Source: an uncultured Rhizobiaceae group bacterium
GTDB lineage: Bacteria; Pseudomonadota; Alphaproteobacteria; Rhizobiales; Rhizobiaceae
DNA: 64,000 nt
Direction: 5' to 3'
Assembly (NCBI GenBank): GCA_947501445.1
Contig: CANMVS010000001.1
Location: forward strand, 186,001 to 250,000
The notes under the pieces were generated by a model that was not told the DNA's origin, searched no databases, and saw only the letters and a program-made list of their open reading frames with translations. Within the stretch, counting starts at the first letter, position 1. Each line of letters begins with the position of its first letter. Below are positions 17,487-25,464 of the stretch, in pieces. The translations under genes were made by a program, and so were the position numbers.

Positions 17487-18614
17487 CTATGAGATGCGAT
17501 CGAGCACATCTGCCAGTTTTGCAACGGTTTCATCCACGTTGTGCAATTTGTCCAATCCGAACAGACCGATGCGAAATGTGCTGAAATCATCCGGCTCGTC
17601 ACATTGCAGCGGTACACCGGCAGCGATCTGCATGCCTTCGGCAGCAAATTTACGGCCATTTTGCATGTCAGCATCCTGGGTATAACTCACAACAACACCG
17701 GGTGCTTCGAACCCCTTGGCTGCGACGCTGCGTATACCACGCGCTGCAAGCATGGATCTTACCTTCTGTCCCAGCTCCAATTGCTCGGCACGGACCTTGT
17801 CAAACCCATAATCCTTTGTTTCGACCATTGTGTCGCGGAACGCAGCCAATGCGTCCGTGGGCATTGTTGCATGATAGGCATGCCCGCCACCTTCATAGGC
17901 CTGCATGATCTGGTGCCATTTGAGCAAATCAACGGCAAAACTGGAGCTCTTTGTATTTGGCAGCCGCTCAAGCGCCTGGCCGCCGAGCATCACCAATCCT
18001 GCTGATGGGGAGGCGCTCCAGCCCTTTTGTGGTGCACTGATGAGAATATCGACACCCGTTGCCTCCATATCCACCCAGACAGTCCCTGACGCAATGCAGT
18101 CAAGAACAAACAATCCCCCGACCGAATGAACGGCGTCTGCGACGGCGCGAATATAGTCATCGGGTAGCATTATACCGGCTGATGTTTCCACATGGGGCGC
18201 AAATACGATGTCAGGCCTGTCTTCGACAATCCGTTTCACCACTTCGTCAATGGGGTGTGGTTCAAAAGGTGCCGGGTGTTCATTACCGCTCTGGCGAGCC
18301 TTAAGCACAATAGATTCCGATGGGATCGATGCCGCCTCAAAAATTTGTGTCCAGCGGTAGGAAAACCAGCCGTTACGAATGACCAGTGCCTTTTTGCCCG
18401 TCGCAAACTGCCGTGCCACAGCTTCCATTGCATACGTCCCGCCACCGGGAACAACAATTGCTGCCTGTGCATTATAGACATCCCGAAGCATCTGCGAGAT
18501 ATCCGTCATCACCGTCTGAAAACTCTTGGACATATGATTGAGCGAGCGGTCCGTAAAAACAACGGAGAACTCCATCAAGCCATCCGGGTCGACCTTGGAA
18601 GCAGAATTTGTCAT
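17487..18614 (-). CDS. Class V aminotransferase (alanine/serine-glyoxylate type)
   Basis: PLP-dependent enzyme of fold type I, 375 residues from MTNSASKVDP, with GAGG ahead of the ATG. The cofactor-binding Asp is in FVLDCIASGT and the Schiff-base lysine in SAPQKGWSASPSAG; VPGGGTYAMEAVARQF binds phosphate. It resembles alanine-glyoxylate or 2-aminoethylphosphonate-pyruvate-type aminotransferases. The frame extends 40 codons upstream without family match. No clear operon partner; the 117 bp to the adaptor gene are empty. The amino donor is unknown. Confidence 0.87.
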   Translation of the reverse strand: MTNSASKVDPDGLMEFSVVFTDRSLNHMSKSFQTVMTDISQMLRDVYNAQAAIVVPGGGTYAMEAVARQFATGKKALVIRNGWFSYRWTQIFEAASIPSESIVLKARQSGNEHPAPFEPHPIDEVVKRIVEDRPDIVFAPHVETSAGIMLPDDYIRAVADAVHSVGGLFVLDCIASGTVWVDMEATGVDILISAPQKGWSASPSAGLVMLGGQALERLPNTKSSSFAVDLLKWHQIMQAYEGGGHAYHATMPTDALAAFRDTMVETKDYGFDKVRAEQLELGQKVRSMLAARGIRSVAAKGFEAPGVVVSYTQDADMQNGRKFAAEGMQIAAGVPLQCDEPDDFSTFRIGLFGLDKLHNVDETVAKLADVLDRIS

Positions 18615-18793
18615 TTCGCGATCCTCACAAACGGGTTGCCGCCCCTGACGAACAACACACTGAAAATTGTCTGATAAACGCATAACGCAAATCAACAAAA
18701 CGTCCACCGAATTTTGTGCATGGCTTGCGTCCATGACACTGGCAACGCGGACAACTTGTTAATATGTGGCATCGTTTCAAAACAGCAATGCAT

Positions 18794-18827
18794 GGACAAA
18801 TGTCCTAATAATCCTTATATTAGGACA
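18794..18827. promoter_or_regulatory. Inverted-repeat operator upstream of the Xre/RES pair
   Basis: TGTCCTAATA (18801-18810) and TATTAGGACA (18818-18827) form a perfect 10-bp inverted repeat with a 7-bp spacer. A third GGACA half-site at 18794-18798 makes another inverted pair with TGTCC. It lies 14 bp before the antitoxin ATG, where an autoregulating antitoxin would bind. Confidence 0.65.
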
Positions 18828-18841
18828 AAAGGGCAAAACCA

Positions 18842-19249
18842 ATGCTGCAAGCAATTGAAAATCACCAGCCAGCTGACGGAGGCAATTACACCCCTTCTCA
18901 GATTCAGGCCATGCAACGCACCGTCATCAACATATTTGCACGATGGGGCGTGCGCGACAGTGATGCCGCGATCCTGCTGGGCGGTGTCTCGACAAAAACC
19001 TTCAAACGCTGGAAAGATGGTGATTATGGCCGCGTAAGCCGCGATCAGGCCGACCGGCTTTCCAATATATTGGGTATTCACAAGGCTTTGCGGCTTGTAT
19101 TTCGCGAGGCAGCACGCGGCTATCTATGGATTGGCACACCCAATGAAGCCTTCGGTGGTCATTCCGCACTCGACGTTATGCTGGGCGGTGGCATGGCTGA
19201 TCTCACGCGCATAAGGCGGTATCTCGATAGCCTGCGTGGCGGATGGTAA
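18842..19249 (+). CDS. Xre/MbcA/ParS-type antitoxin (DUF2384)
   Basis: 135-residue antitoxin. The N-terminal part is a helix-turn-helix (ARWGVRDSDAAILLGGVSTKTFKRWKDG); the C-terminal DUF2384 domain shows NEAFGGHSALDVMLGGGMADLTRIRRYLDSLRGGW, a nearly diagnostic sequence. Paired antitoxins of RES toxins form a complex that blocks the toxin and represses their own promoter. Its stop overlaps the toxin start by 7 bp. Confidence 0.92.
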   Translation: MLQAIENHQPADGGNYTPSQIQAMQRTVINIFARWGVRDSDAAILLGGVSTKTFKRWKDGDYGRVSRDQADRLSNILGIHKALRLVFREAARGYLWIGTPNEAFGGHSALDVMLGGGMADLTRIRRYLDSLRGGW

Positions 19250-19944
19250 CGCCGCCTCGCCGCCGAACCGTCTGTTCCGCCACCCATCGACTCATTCTGT
19301 CGCATTATCCGGCGATTGACCTGTTTGACGATGTCGCCGATCCGCATGATTGGGAAAATCTTGCGGCAGCGGAGGCAAAAACCAATCCGCGCATCTATGA
19401 GGCAATTGGTGACCTTTCGCTGGTGCCGGTTGCAAGACGGCTTACCGGTGATGGTGCCTCATGGGTCATGGCGGCCTTCACCCATATATCACCAGAGCGT
19501 CAATCACGTTTCAGCGACGGTTCCTATGGCGTCTATTATGCTGCGGATAGTATTGATTGCGCCCTGCACGAACACGCCTTCCATATGGGCCGTGAATACG
19601 CAAAGACAGATCAGGCGCCGGGTTGGATTAGTGAAGTGCGCCAACTGGTGGGCAAAATTGACGCAATGCTCCTTGATTTATGCGGCGGTGGATTTGAAGC
19701 GCTGCTGGACAGAAACGACTATGGCGCTGCACAGGTCTTTGGTGCACAAAAACGCGCGCTTGAAGAAAATGGCATTGTCTATCCCAGCCAGCGTTATGAA
19801 GAAGGCACCTGTTTTGCCGCCCTTTTCCCGGACGTTGTTACTGCCCCCATCCAGGGTGGGCATTATGTTTATCATTGGAATGGCAGTCGTATTGACTATG
19901 TACGCCGTCTTGGAGAAACACCCAAAACCTATGAATTGCGTTGA
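19243..19944 (+). CDS. RES domain toxin
   Basis: 233-residue RES family protein, an NAD-degrading/ADP-ribosyltransferase-like toxin in characterised members. The conserved Arg is in VARRLTGDGASW, followed by HISPERQSRFSDGSYGVYYAAD with Tyr residues and a Glu in CALHEHAFH; these give the R-Y-E-type active site. Overlap with the antitoxin gene and the conserved order antitoxin-then-toxin support a type II pair. Both genes look intact. Confidence 0.92.
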   Translation: MVTPPRRRTVCSATHRLILSHYPAIDLFDDVADPHDWENLAAAEAKTNPRIYEAIGDLSLVPVARRLTGDGASWVMAAFTHISPERQSRFSDGSYGVYYAADSIDCALHEHAFHMGREYAKTDQAPGWISEVRQLVGKIDAMLLDLCGGGFEALLDRNDYGAAQVFGAQKRALEENGIVYPSQRYEEGTCFAALFPDVVTAPIQGGHYVYHWNGSRIDYVRRLGETPKTYELR

Positions 19945-20064
19945 AGCGGAAATTTTACCCAAATGATACAATTGATACCGGACGCGACGCGACGCTGATA
20001 CAGCCGCCTAGCAAATTACTCTCCGAAGCGTAACCAATCGCTCATCACCCAAGGAGAGAGATCA

Positions 20065-20670
20065 ATGACCACGTACCCAATCAGCAAATTTGCCATTGCC
20101 AGCGTACTGGCAACCGCGACAGCCGCCGCAGTCTTCGTTTCAGCCTCCCATGCAGCTCAGAAAATCAAGGCCGCCGGCCCGTCGATCAAGTGCTCCGTAC
20201 CCAACAATGTCAAATGTACCGTGTCTTCATCCAAGGGTATCAAACGTGTAAAAATTCAATCCAATACGGCCCAAGGCGTGATCAATGTTGTCAACAAATC
20301 CTATTCCGGTTGCCCAAAACAGGTAACGGTCGGTTGGGATTCCGCTTACCCGGCGTCGAAGAAACAGGTTATCGAATGCAGTGCCTCGCGCGCTAAGGCC
20401 ACAAAGGCAACGCTGAAGGTCAAACCCGCACGTGCCTCCGGCCCGTCAATCAAATGTACAGTGCCGAATAACGTGTCATGCAAAATTGATTCAACAAAAG
20501 GCATCAAGCACGTGAAAATAAAGGCAAATACACCGCAAGGCACCATCAATGTTGTCAACAAGAGCTATGCAGGTTGCCCAAAACACGTCACCGTTGGCTG
20601 GGATTCCGCCTATCAGGCATCCAGCAAACAGATTGTAGAATGCACAAAGGCTGCATTCAAAGCCAACTAA
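20065..20670 (+). CDS. Secreted protein of two tandem four-cysteine repeats, function unknown
   Basis: 201 residues with a signal peptide (hydrophobic AIASVLATATAAAVFVSA, cleavage near SHAAQ). The mature part is two 68-residue repeats, about 38-105 and 126-193, joined by a basic linker. Each contains GPSIKC, VPNNV, KGIK, INVVNKSY, GCPK, VTVGWDSAY and a final EC, with cysteines at 43, 51, 83, 105 and 131, 139, 171, 193. Two disulfides per repeat are likely in the periplasm or outside. The protein is lysine-rich. A strong AAGGAGAG precedes the ATG. I do not recognise the family. Confidence 0.82.
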   Translation: MTTYPISKFAIASVLATATAAAVFVSASHAAQKIKAAGPSIKCSVPNNVKCTVSSSKGIKRVKIQSNTAQGVINVVNKSYSGCPKQVTVGWDSAYPASKKQVIECSASRAKATKATLKVKPARASGPSIKCTVPNNVSCKIDSTKGIKHVKIKANTPQGTINVVNKSYAGCPKHVTVGWDSAYQASSKQIVECTKAAFKAN

Positions 20671-20671
20671 G

Positions 20672-20769
20672 GCAATTCAGGTTTTGACGGAATCGGCAAA
20701 ACCTGAATGCACCAACACAATCAACGGCCGACACCGTTGTCCCGTTTCTGACAAAACGTGAAACGGTCT
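20672..20769 (+). repeat. Dispersed 98-bp intergenic repeat, copy A
   Basis: Starts 2 bp after the preceding stop codon. Left stem TTCAGGTTTT/AAAACCTGAA (10 bp), central invariant block GGCCGACACCGTTGTCCC, right stem CCGTTTC/GAAACGG (7 bp). Other copies are at 31009, 52881 and 60246 (minus). A partial second copy of the left hairpin (GGTTTTG...CAAAACC) follows at 20772-20808. Confidence 0.85.
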
Positions 20770-20831
20770 AAGGTAATTTCGGTTTTGGCAGAACCGGCAA
20801 AACCTGCCACCAAATCAATTGCGATCAAAGC

Positions 20832-20864
20832 TGCAAAACCCGGCGTCACACGTCGGGTTTTGCA
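20832..20864. terminator. Strong stem-loop between convergent genes
   Basis: TGCAAAACCCG (20832-20842) pairs perfectly with CGGGTTTTGCA (20854-20864), and the stem can extend inward by four pairs including one G-T to a CAC triloop. It lies between the secreted-repeat gene and the leftward glxA-type gene, so it may terminate both directions. No long T-run follows. Confidence 0.5.
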
Positions 20865-20890
20865 CATTGCCGCCAGGTTTTGTCGTATCC

Positions 20891-21850
20891 TCATACCCGC
20901 CCGGCACGACCTCTTGCATCACGCGGGGTAAGGCCGAATTCCTGTGAAAATGCCCGGGTCATCGCGCTGGGGTTGACGTAACCACAGCGCAGCGCAATCT
21001 CCATGACAGGCAAGCCTGTTTCATCAACCAGTTTTCTCGCTGTCAGCAGCCTTATTCTGCGATACACCGTGCGTGGCGGTGCGCCGAGTTCCTTTCGGAA
21101 AAGAATCTCGAGAGAACGTTGTGTACGCCCCACTTTGCGCGCGATCACGTCGATTGCCAGCGGGTTTTCGAGATTCTCCTGCATGAGCGTGATGGCCCGT
21201 TGAACGGCCGTGGTTCTTGGCGTCGGTAATGTGGCGGGAATATTGGCAACACTCCCCTCGTGCATGAACATCCAGCTGACTTCCAGCCGAAGCGCTTCGC
21301 CAAAATGTTGACCGATCAATGTACTGACCACATCAAAGGCAGCCATGGCACCACCGCAGGTAATCAAATCACGGTCAATGACAAAACGTTCGCGCAGGAC
21401 CTGCGTTTCGGGAAATTCCTCGGCAAAGCCATGCAACTCCTGCCAGTGAATAGTCGCCTTGCGACCGTTTAACAATCCGGCCTTTGCCAACAACCAACTA
21501 CCGGTATCCATTGCGACGACCTGCTCATATCCTGCAACAGCGTTGCGCAGCGCCGCCAGACATTGCGCAGTTGCCAGCGAGCGGAATCCGTAACTCGGCA
21601 CCAGGATCAAAAGCTCGCCTTTTGGGTGGTCCCGCAGCGCACCCTGCGGCTCAACCTGCATGCCGCTCGAGGAAAAAACGGCACCGCCGTCCAGCGTTAA
21701 AAACTGCCAGACATAGGCCTTGCGCCCTACCAGTGCATTTGCAGCCCGAAGCGGCTCAACGGTGTTGGCAAGGCAATTGTTGGAGAACCGCTCGAACAGC
21801 AGCACACTGACGCGGTAGGTTTTATCATTTCGTTTTGACCAATTCGGCAT
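20891..21850 (-). CDS. GlxA/CdhR-type AraC family transcriptional regulator
   Basis: 319 residues from MPNWSKRNDK. The N-terminal DJ-1/PfpI-like domain (VSVLLFERFSNNCLANTVEPLRAAN, VAMDTGSWLLAKAGLLNGRKATIHW) is followed by a C-terminal AraC double helix-turn-helix (PLAIDVIARKVGRTQRSLEILFRKE, MEIALRCGYVNPSAMTRAFSQEFG). The family includes CdhR, the carnitine-dehydrogenase regulator, and GbdR. Divergent by 73 bp from the DUF849 gene of the carnitine locus, so most likely a carnitine- or betaine-responsive activator. Confidence 0.88.
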   Translation of the reverse strand: MPNWSKRNDKTYRVSVLLFERFSNNCLANTVEPLRAANALVGRKAYVWQFLTLDGGAVFSSSGMQVEPQGALRDHPKGELLILVPSYGFRSLATAQCLAALRNAVAGYEQVVAMDTGSWLLAKAGLLNGRKATIHWQELHGFAEEFPETQVLRERFVIDRDLITCGGAMAAFDVVSTLIGQHFGEALRLEVSWMFMHEGSVANIPATLPTPRTTAVQRAITLMQENLENPLAIDVIARKVGRTQRSLEILFRKELGAPPRTVYRRIRLLTARKLVDETGLPVMEIALRCGYVNPSAMTRAFSQEFGLTPRDARGRAGRV

Positions 21851-21923
21851 GATTACAGCATAATTGTGCATGATAGCAGATTGCAAGAGGCGTAGCATTC
21901 TGACAGCAGTCATGGAGAATATT

Positions 21924-22832
21924 ATGCCACTAGCTATCAATCAGGATGTTTTCATCACCTGCGCCATCACCGGCTCGGGAAGCTCTCAGGATCGCAGCCC
22001 CCATGTCCCGCGCAGCCCACAGCAGATTGCCGAGAGTGCGCTGAAAGCTGCCAGAGCCGGTGCTGCTGTCGTTCATTGCCATGTCAGGGATCCGGAAACC
22101 GGGACACCGGCGCGCGACCCCGCATTGTACCGCGAGGTAACCGAGCGCATTCGGGATGCGGACACGGATGTTGTCCTGAACCTTACCGCCGGGATGGGTG
22201 GTGATCTTGTGTTTGGTGCACCGTCTGCACCTCTCCCATTGGCTGTCGGAACGGATATGGCCAGCGCAGAAGAACGTGTTGCACACATTGAAAACTGCCG
22301 GCCTGAAATCTGCACACTGGATTGTGGCACAATGAATTTCGCCGAAGCCGACTATGTGATGACCAATACGCCAGGCATGTTGCGAACCATGGGTGCGTTA
22401 ATGACGGGTTATGGTGTGAAGCCCGAGATCGAAGCATTTGACACCGGCCACCTGTGGTTTGCCAAGCAACTGGTCTCTGAAGGTATCCTTGAGGGACCGG
22501 CGCTGGTTCAGCTATGCATGGGCATTCCATGGGGCGCACCTGATGACCTCAATACTTTCATGGCGATGGTCAATAATGTGCCGTCAGACTGGAACTGGTC
22601 CGCCTTTTCCATTGGCCGTAATGAAATGCCCTATGTCGCAGCCGCTGTTCTGGCCGGCGGCAATGTTCGGGTGGGTCTTGAGGACAATCTTTGGCTTTCC
22701 AAGGGTGAACTTGCCACCAATGAGGCTTTGGTTGTGCGAGCCCGCACGATTGTCGAAGCGATGGGGGCCAACATCATTGGCCCGGCGGCAGTGCGTGAGC
22801 GCCTGGGATTGAAAAAGCAGGCACCAAGATGA
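21924..22832 (+). CDS. 3-dehydrocarnitine cleavage enzyme (BKACE, DUF849)
   Basis: About 302 residues, DUF849 family of beta-keto acid cleavage enzymes. Zn-binding and active-site segments are visible: VVHCHVRDP (two His), the glycine-rich TAGMGG loop and IEAFDTGHLWFAKQL. It is predicted to condense 3-dehydrocarnitine with acetyl-CoA to give betainyl-CoA and acetoacetate, as CdhC does. The assignment rests on its 4-bp overlap with the carnitine dehydrogenase gene. The ATG at 21924 has GGAG six bases upstream. Confidence 0.85.
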   Translation: MPLAINQDVFITCAITGSGSSQDRSPHVPRSPQQIAESALKAARAGAAVVHCHVRDPETGTPARDPALYREVTERIRDADTDVVLNLTAGMGGDLVFGAPSAPLPLAVGTDMASAEERVAHIENCRPEICTLDCGTMNFAEADYVMTNTPGMLRTMGALMTGYGVKPEIEAFDTGHLWFAKQLVSEGILEGPALVQLCMGIPWGAPDDLNTFMAMVNNVPSDWNWSAFSIGRNEMPYVAAAVLAGGNVRVGLEDNLWLSKGELATNEALVVRARTIVEAMGANIIGPAAVRERLGLKKQAPR

Positions 22833-24307
22833 ACAAACAGGCAGCGATAATTGGCGGTGGTGTCATTGGCGGAGGCTGGGCAGCGCGCTTTGTGCTCCAC
22901 GGTTGGGACGTTCGCATATTTGATCCCGATCCCGAGGCCAAACGCAAGGTTGGTGAAGTCCTCGACAATGCGCGCGCCTCTCTGCCGCAACTCATCAACG
23001 GATGCCTGCCAGCGGAAGGCTCCGTGTCCTTTCATGGCACAATTGCAGAAACAGTCGCTGACACGCAATGGATCCAGGAATCTGTGCCTGAACGTATAGA
23101 GATCAAGCATGAGACCTATGCGCAGATCATGGCCAATGCGCGGCAGGGCACACCAATCGGCTCTTCAACATCCGGTTACATGCCATCGCAATTGCAGGAA
23201 AACACGGCTCAACCACAACACCTGGTCGTCGCGCATCCCTTCAATCCCGTCTACCTGCTGCCATTGGTTGAACTGGTTCCGACAAAACAAAACACACCCG
23301 AATTCATTCAGCACTGCAAACAGATTTTGACCGATATCGGTATGGTTCCACTCCATGTGCGCAAGGAGATTGACGCCCATATAGCCGATCGTCTGCTTGA
23401 AACCATTTGGCGCGAAGCTCTGTGGATGGTGCGTGATGACATCGCCACCACTGAAGAAATCGACGATGCAATCCGTTATGGCTTTGGACTTCGCTGGGCA
23501 CAAATGGGTCTGTTCGAAACCTACCGGGTCGCCGGTGGTGAGGCTGGTATGGAACATTTCATCGCCCAGTTTGGTCCTTGCCTGCAGCGGCCGTGGAGCC
23601 GCCTTACCGATGTGCCGGAGCTAACGGATGGACTGACGCAAAAAATTGCCAGCCAGTCGGACGCACAATCGGGCCATCTGTCCATCCGCCAACTGGAACA
23701 ATTGCGCGATGATAATCTGGTTGGTCTGTTGCGGGCGTTGAAGGACAGAAATGCAGGCGCCGGGGCGCACCTCAATCAACACGAGCGCAACCTGAGCGCC
23801 AAGGCACCATGCATTGAACCATCAACCGACAACGACGGTTTGCTTTGCCTTTATGAAACACGCGTTCTGCCAGCCTGGATAGACTACAATGGTCATATGA
23901 CCGAACACCGATATCTTGAGGTCTTTGGTGAAACAACGGATGCACTACTGCGCCTCATCGGAGCAGACCGGCAATATGTCGCTGCGGGACACAGCTATTA
24001 CACTGTCGAAACGCACATCATGAACATTGATGAATCCAAATTGGGTGAGCACCTGACAACCACGACGCAGATTCTGAGTTCGGATGAGAAGCGAATTCAG
24101 GTTTTTCACACAATGCGCGTCAAAACGGACAACCGTGTTGTGGCAACGGCCGAACAGATGTTGCTGCATGTTGACAGTAACGCAGGTCGCGCCTGCCCGG
24201 CTCTGTCTCAAGTACGCTCAATTGTAGAAAAACTGACCAGACAACAGGCGTCACTGCCACCACCGCAAACTGCCGGTCGACACGTTGGCCAAAGGAGACA
24301 GACATGA
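22829..24307 (+). CDS. lcdH: L-carnitine 3-dehydrogenase fused to betainyl-CoA thioesterase
   Basis: 492-residue two-part enzyme. Residues about 1-320 are an NAD-dependent 3HCDH-type dehydrogenase (IIGGGVIGGGWAARFVLHGW, HPFNPVYLLPLVELVP, RLLETIWREALWMV) oxidising L-carnitine to 3-dehydrocarnitine. Residues about 345-470 are a hot-dog thioesterase of the 4HBT type (ETRVLPAWIDYNGHMTEHRYL). The same fusion is known in rhizobial carnitine dehydrogenases, where the thioesterase releases glycine betaine. Overlaps its neighbours by 4 bp on both sides. Confidence 0.9.
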   Translation: MNKQAAIIGGGVIGGGWAARFVLHGWDVRIFDPDPEAKRKVGEVLDNARASLPQLINGCLPAEGSVSFHGTIAETVADTQWIQESVPERIEIKHETYAQIMANARQGTPIGSSTSGYMPSQLQENTAQPQHLVVAHPFNPVYLLPLVELVPTKQNTPEFIQHCKQILTDIGMVPLHVRKEIDAHIADRLLETIWREALWMVRDDIATTEEIDDAIRYGFGLRWAQMGLFETYRVAGGEAGMEHFIAQFGPCLQRPWSRLTDVPELTDGLTQKIASQSDAQSGHLSIRQLEQLRDDNLVGLLRALKDRNAGAGAHLNQHERNLSAKAPCIEPSTDNDGLLCLYETRVLPAWIDYNGHMTEHRYLEVFGETTDALLRLIGADRQYVAAGHSYYTVETHIMNIDESKLGEHLTTTTQILSSDEKRIQVFHTMRVKTDNRVVATAEQMLLHVDSNAGRACPALSQVRSIVEKLTRQQASLPPPQTAGRHVGQRRQT

Positions 24308-25464
24308 ATTTCGGGCTGACTGATGAACAGGAAATGATCGTCACGACGGTCCGTTCTTTCGTGGAGAAGGAGATTTATCCACATGAGGATGCCGTTGATC
24401 GAACTGGAACGGTACCCGTCGAGATTGCCGATGCCATCAAACAAAAGACGATTGATCTGGGGTTCTACGCCTGCAACTTCCCCGAAAGTGTCGGCGCTGC
24501 AGGCCTCACCCATTTGGACTTTGCCCTGGTGGAACGCGAATTGGGCCGCAGCAGCATGGCGCTCAACCATTTTTTCGGGCGCCCTCAAAATATTCTGATG
24601 GCCTGCCAGGGGGAGCAGATCGAACGCTATCTTCTGCCCGCTGTGCGGGGTGAAAGAATGGATGCCCTGGCCATGACCGAACCGGATGCGGGATCAGATG
24701 TGCGTGGCATGAAATGCTCGGCTGTTCGTGACGGTTCCGATTGGGTTGTCAATGGTACAAAACACTTCATATCCGGGGCGGAACACGCTGATTTTGTTAT
24801 AGTATTTGTCGCAACAGGCGAAGATGAAACACCCCGCGGACCGAAAAAACGCATTACCTGTTTTCTCGTCGATCGGGGAACACCCGGCTTTACCATCCGT
24901 CCGGGGTATCAGTCGGTTTCGCACCGCGGCTATTCAAATATGATCCTGGATTTTGACAGTTGTCGCCTGCCTCAAGAACAGGTTCTTGGTGATGTCGATG
25001 GGGGTTTTGCGGTTATGAACGAGTGGCTTTATGCCACGCGCCTGACCGTTGCCGCCATGGCTGTGGGGCGGGCACGCCGCGTCTTTGATATGGCCCTAAA
25101 TTATGCCGCTGAAAGAAAGCAATTCGGCCAGGCGATCGGAAAATTCCAGGGCATCGCCTTTCCGCTGGCAGACATGATAACCGAGATTGATGCGTCGGAT
25201 CTTCTGACATTATCAGCTGCCTGGCGACTTGATCAGGGCTTGCCTGCCAATCGCGAGATCGCCAGTGCCAAAGTCCATGCGACTGAAATGCTTGCTCGGG
25301 TGACCGATACTGCCATTCAGATATTTGGTGGCATGGGTCTGATGAATGATCTGCCGCTCGAGCGTTTCTGGCGCGATGCCCGCGTTGAACGTATTTGGGA
25401 CGGAACCTCTGAAATCCAGCGCCATATCATCAGCCGCGATCTTCTGCGGCCATTGGGTGCGTGA
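24304..25464 (+). CDS. Acyl-CoA dehydrogenase, probably gamma-butyrobetainyl-CoA dehydrogenase
   Basis: 386-residue FAD-dependent acyl-CoA dehydrogenase. AMTEPDAGSDVRGM, the ERKQFGQAIGKFQGIAF helix and the FGGMGL region are standard. At the usual catalytic-base position the motif reads IWDGTSEIQ, with Asp where many family members have Glu. Placed between carnitine dehydrogenase and an acyl-CoA synthetase/CaiD pair, it most likely makes crotonobetainyl-CoA from gamma-butyrobetainyl-CoA (inference from context). Overlaps the upstream gene by 4 bp and the downstream ATG by 1 bp. Confidence 0.85.
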   Translation: MNFGLTDEQEMIVTTVRSFVEKEIYPHEDAVDRTGTVPVEIADAIKQKTIDLGFYACNFPESVGAAGLTHLDFALVERELGRSSMALNHFFGRPQNILMACQGEQIERYLLPAVRGERMDALAMTEPDAGSDVRGMKCSAVRDGSDWVVNGTKHFISGAEHADFVIVFVATGEDETPRGPKKRITCFLVDRGTPGFTIRPGYQSVSHRGYSNMILDFDSCRLPQEQVLGDVDGGFAVMNEWLYATRLTVAAMAVGRARRVFDMALNYAAERKQFGQAIGKFQGIAFPLADMITEIDASDLLTLSAAWRLDQGLPANREIASAKVHATEMLARVTDTAIQIFGGMGLMNDLPLERFWRDARVERIWDGTSEIQRHIISRDLLRPLGA

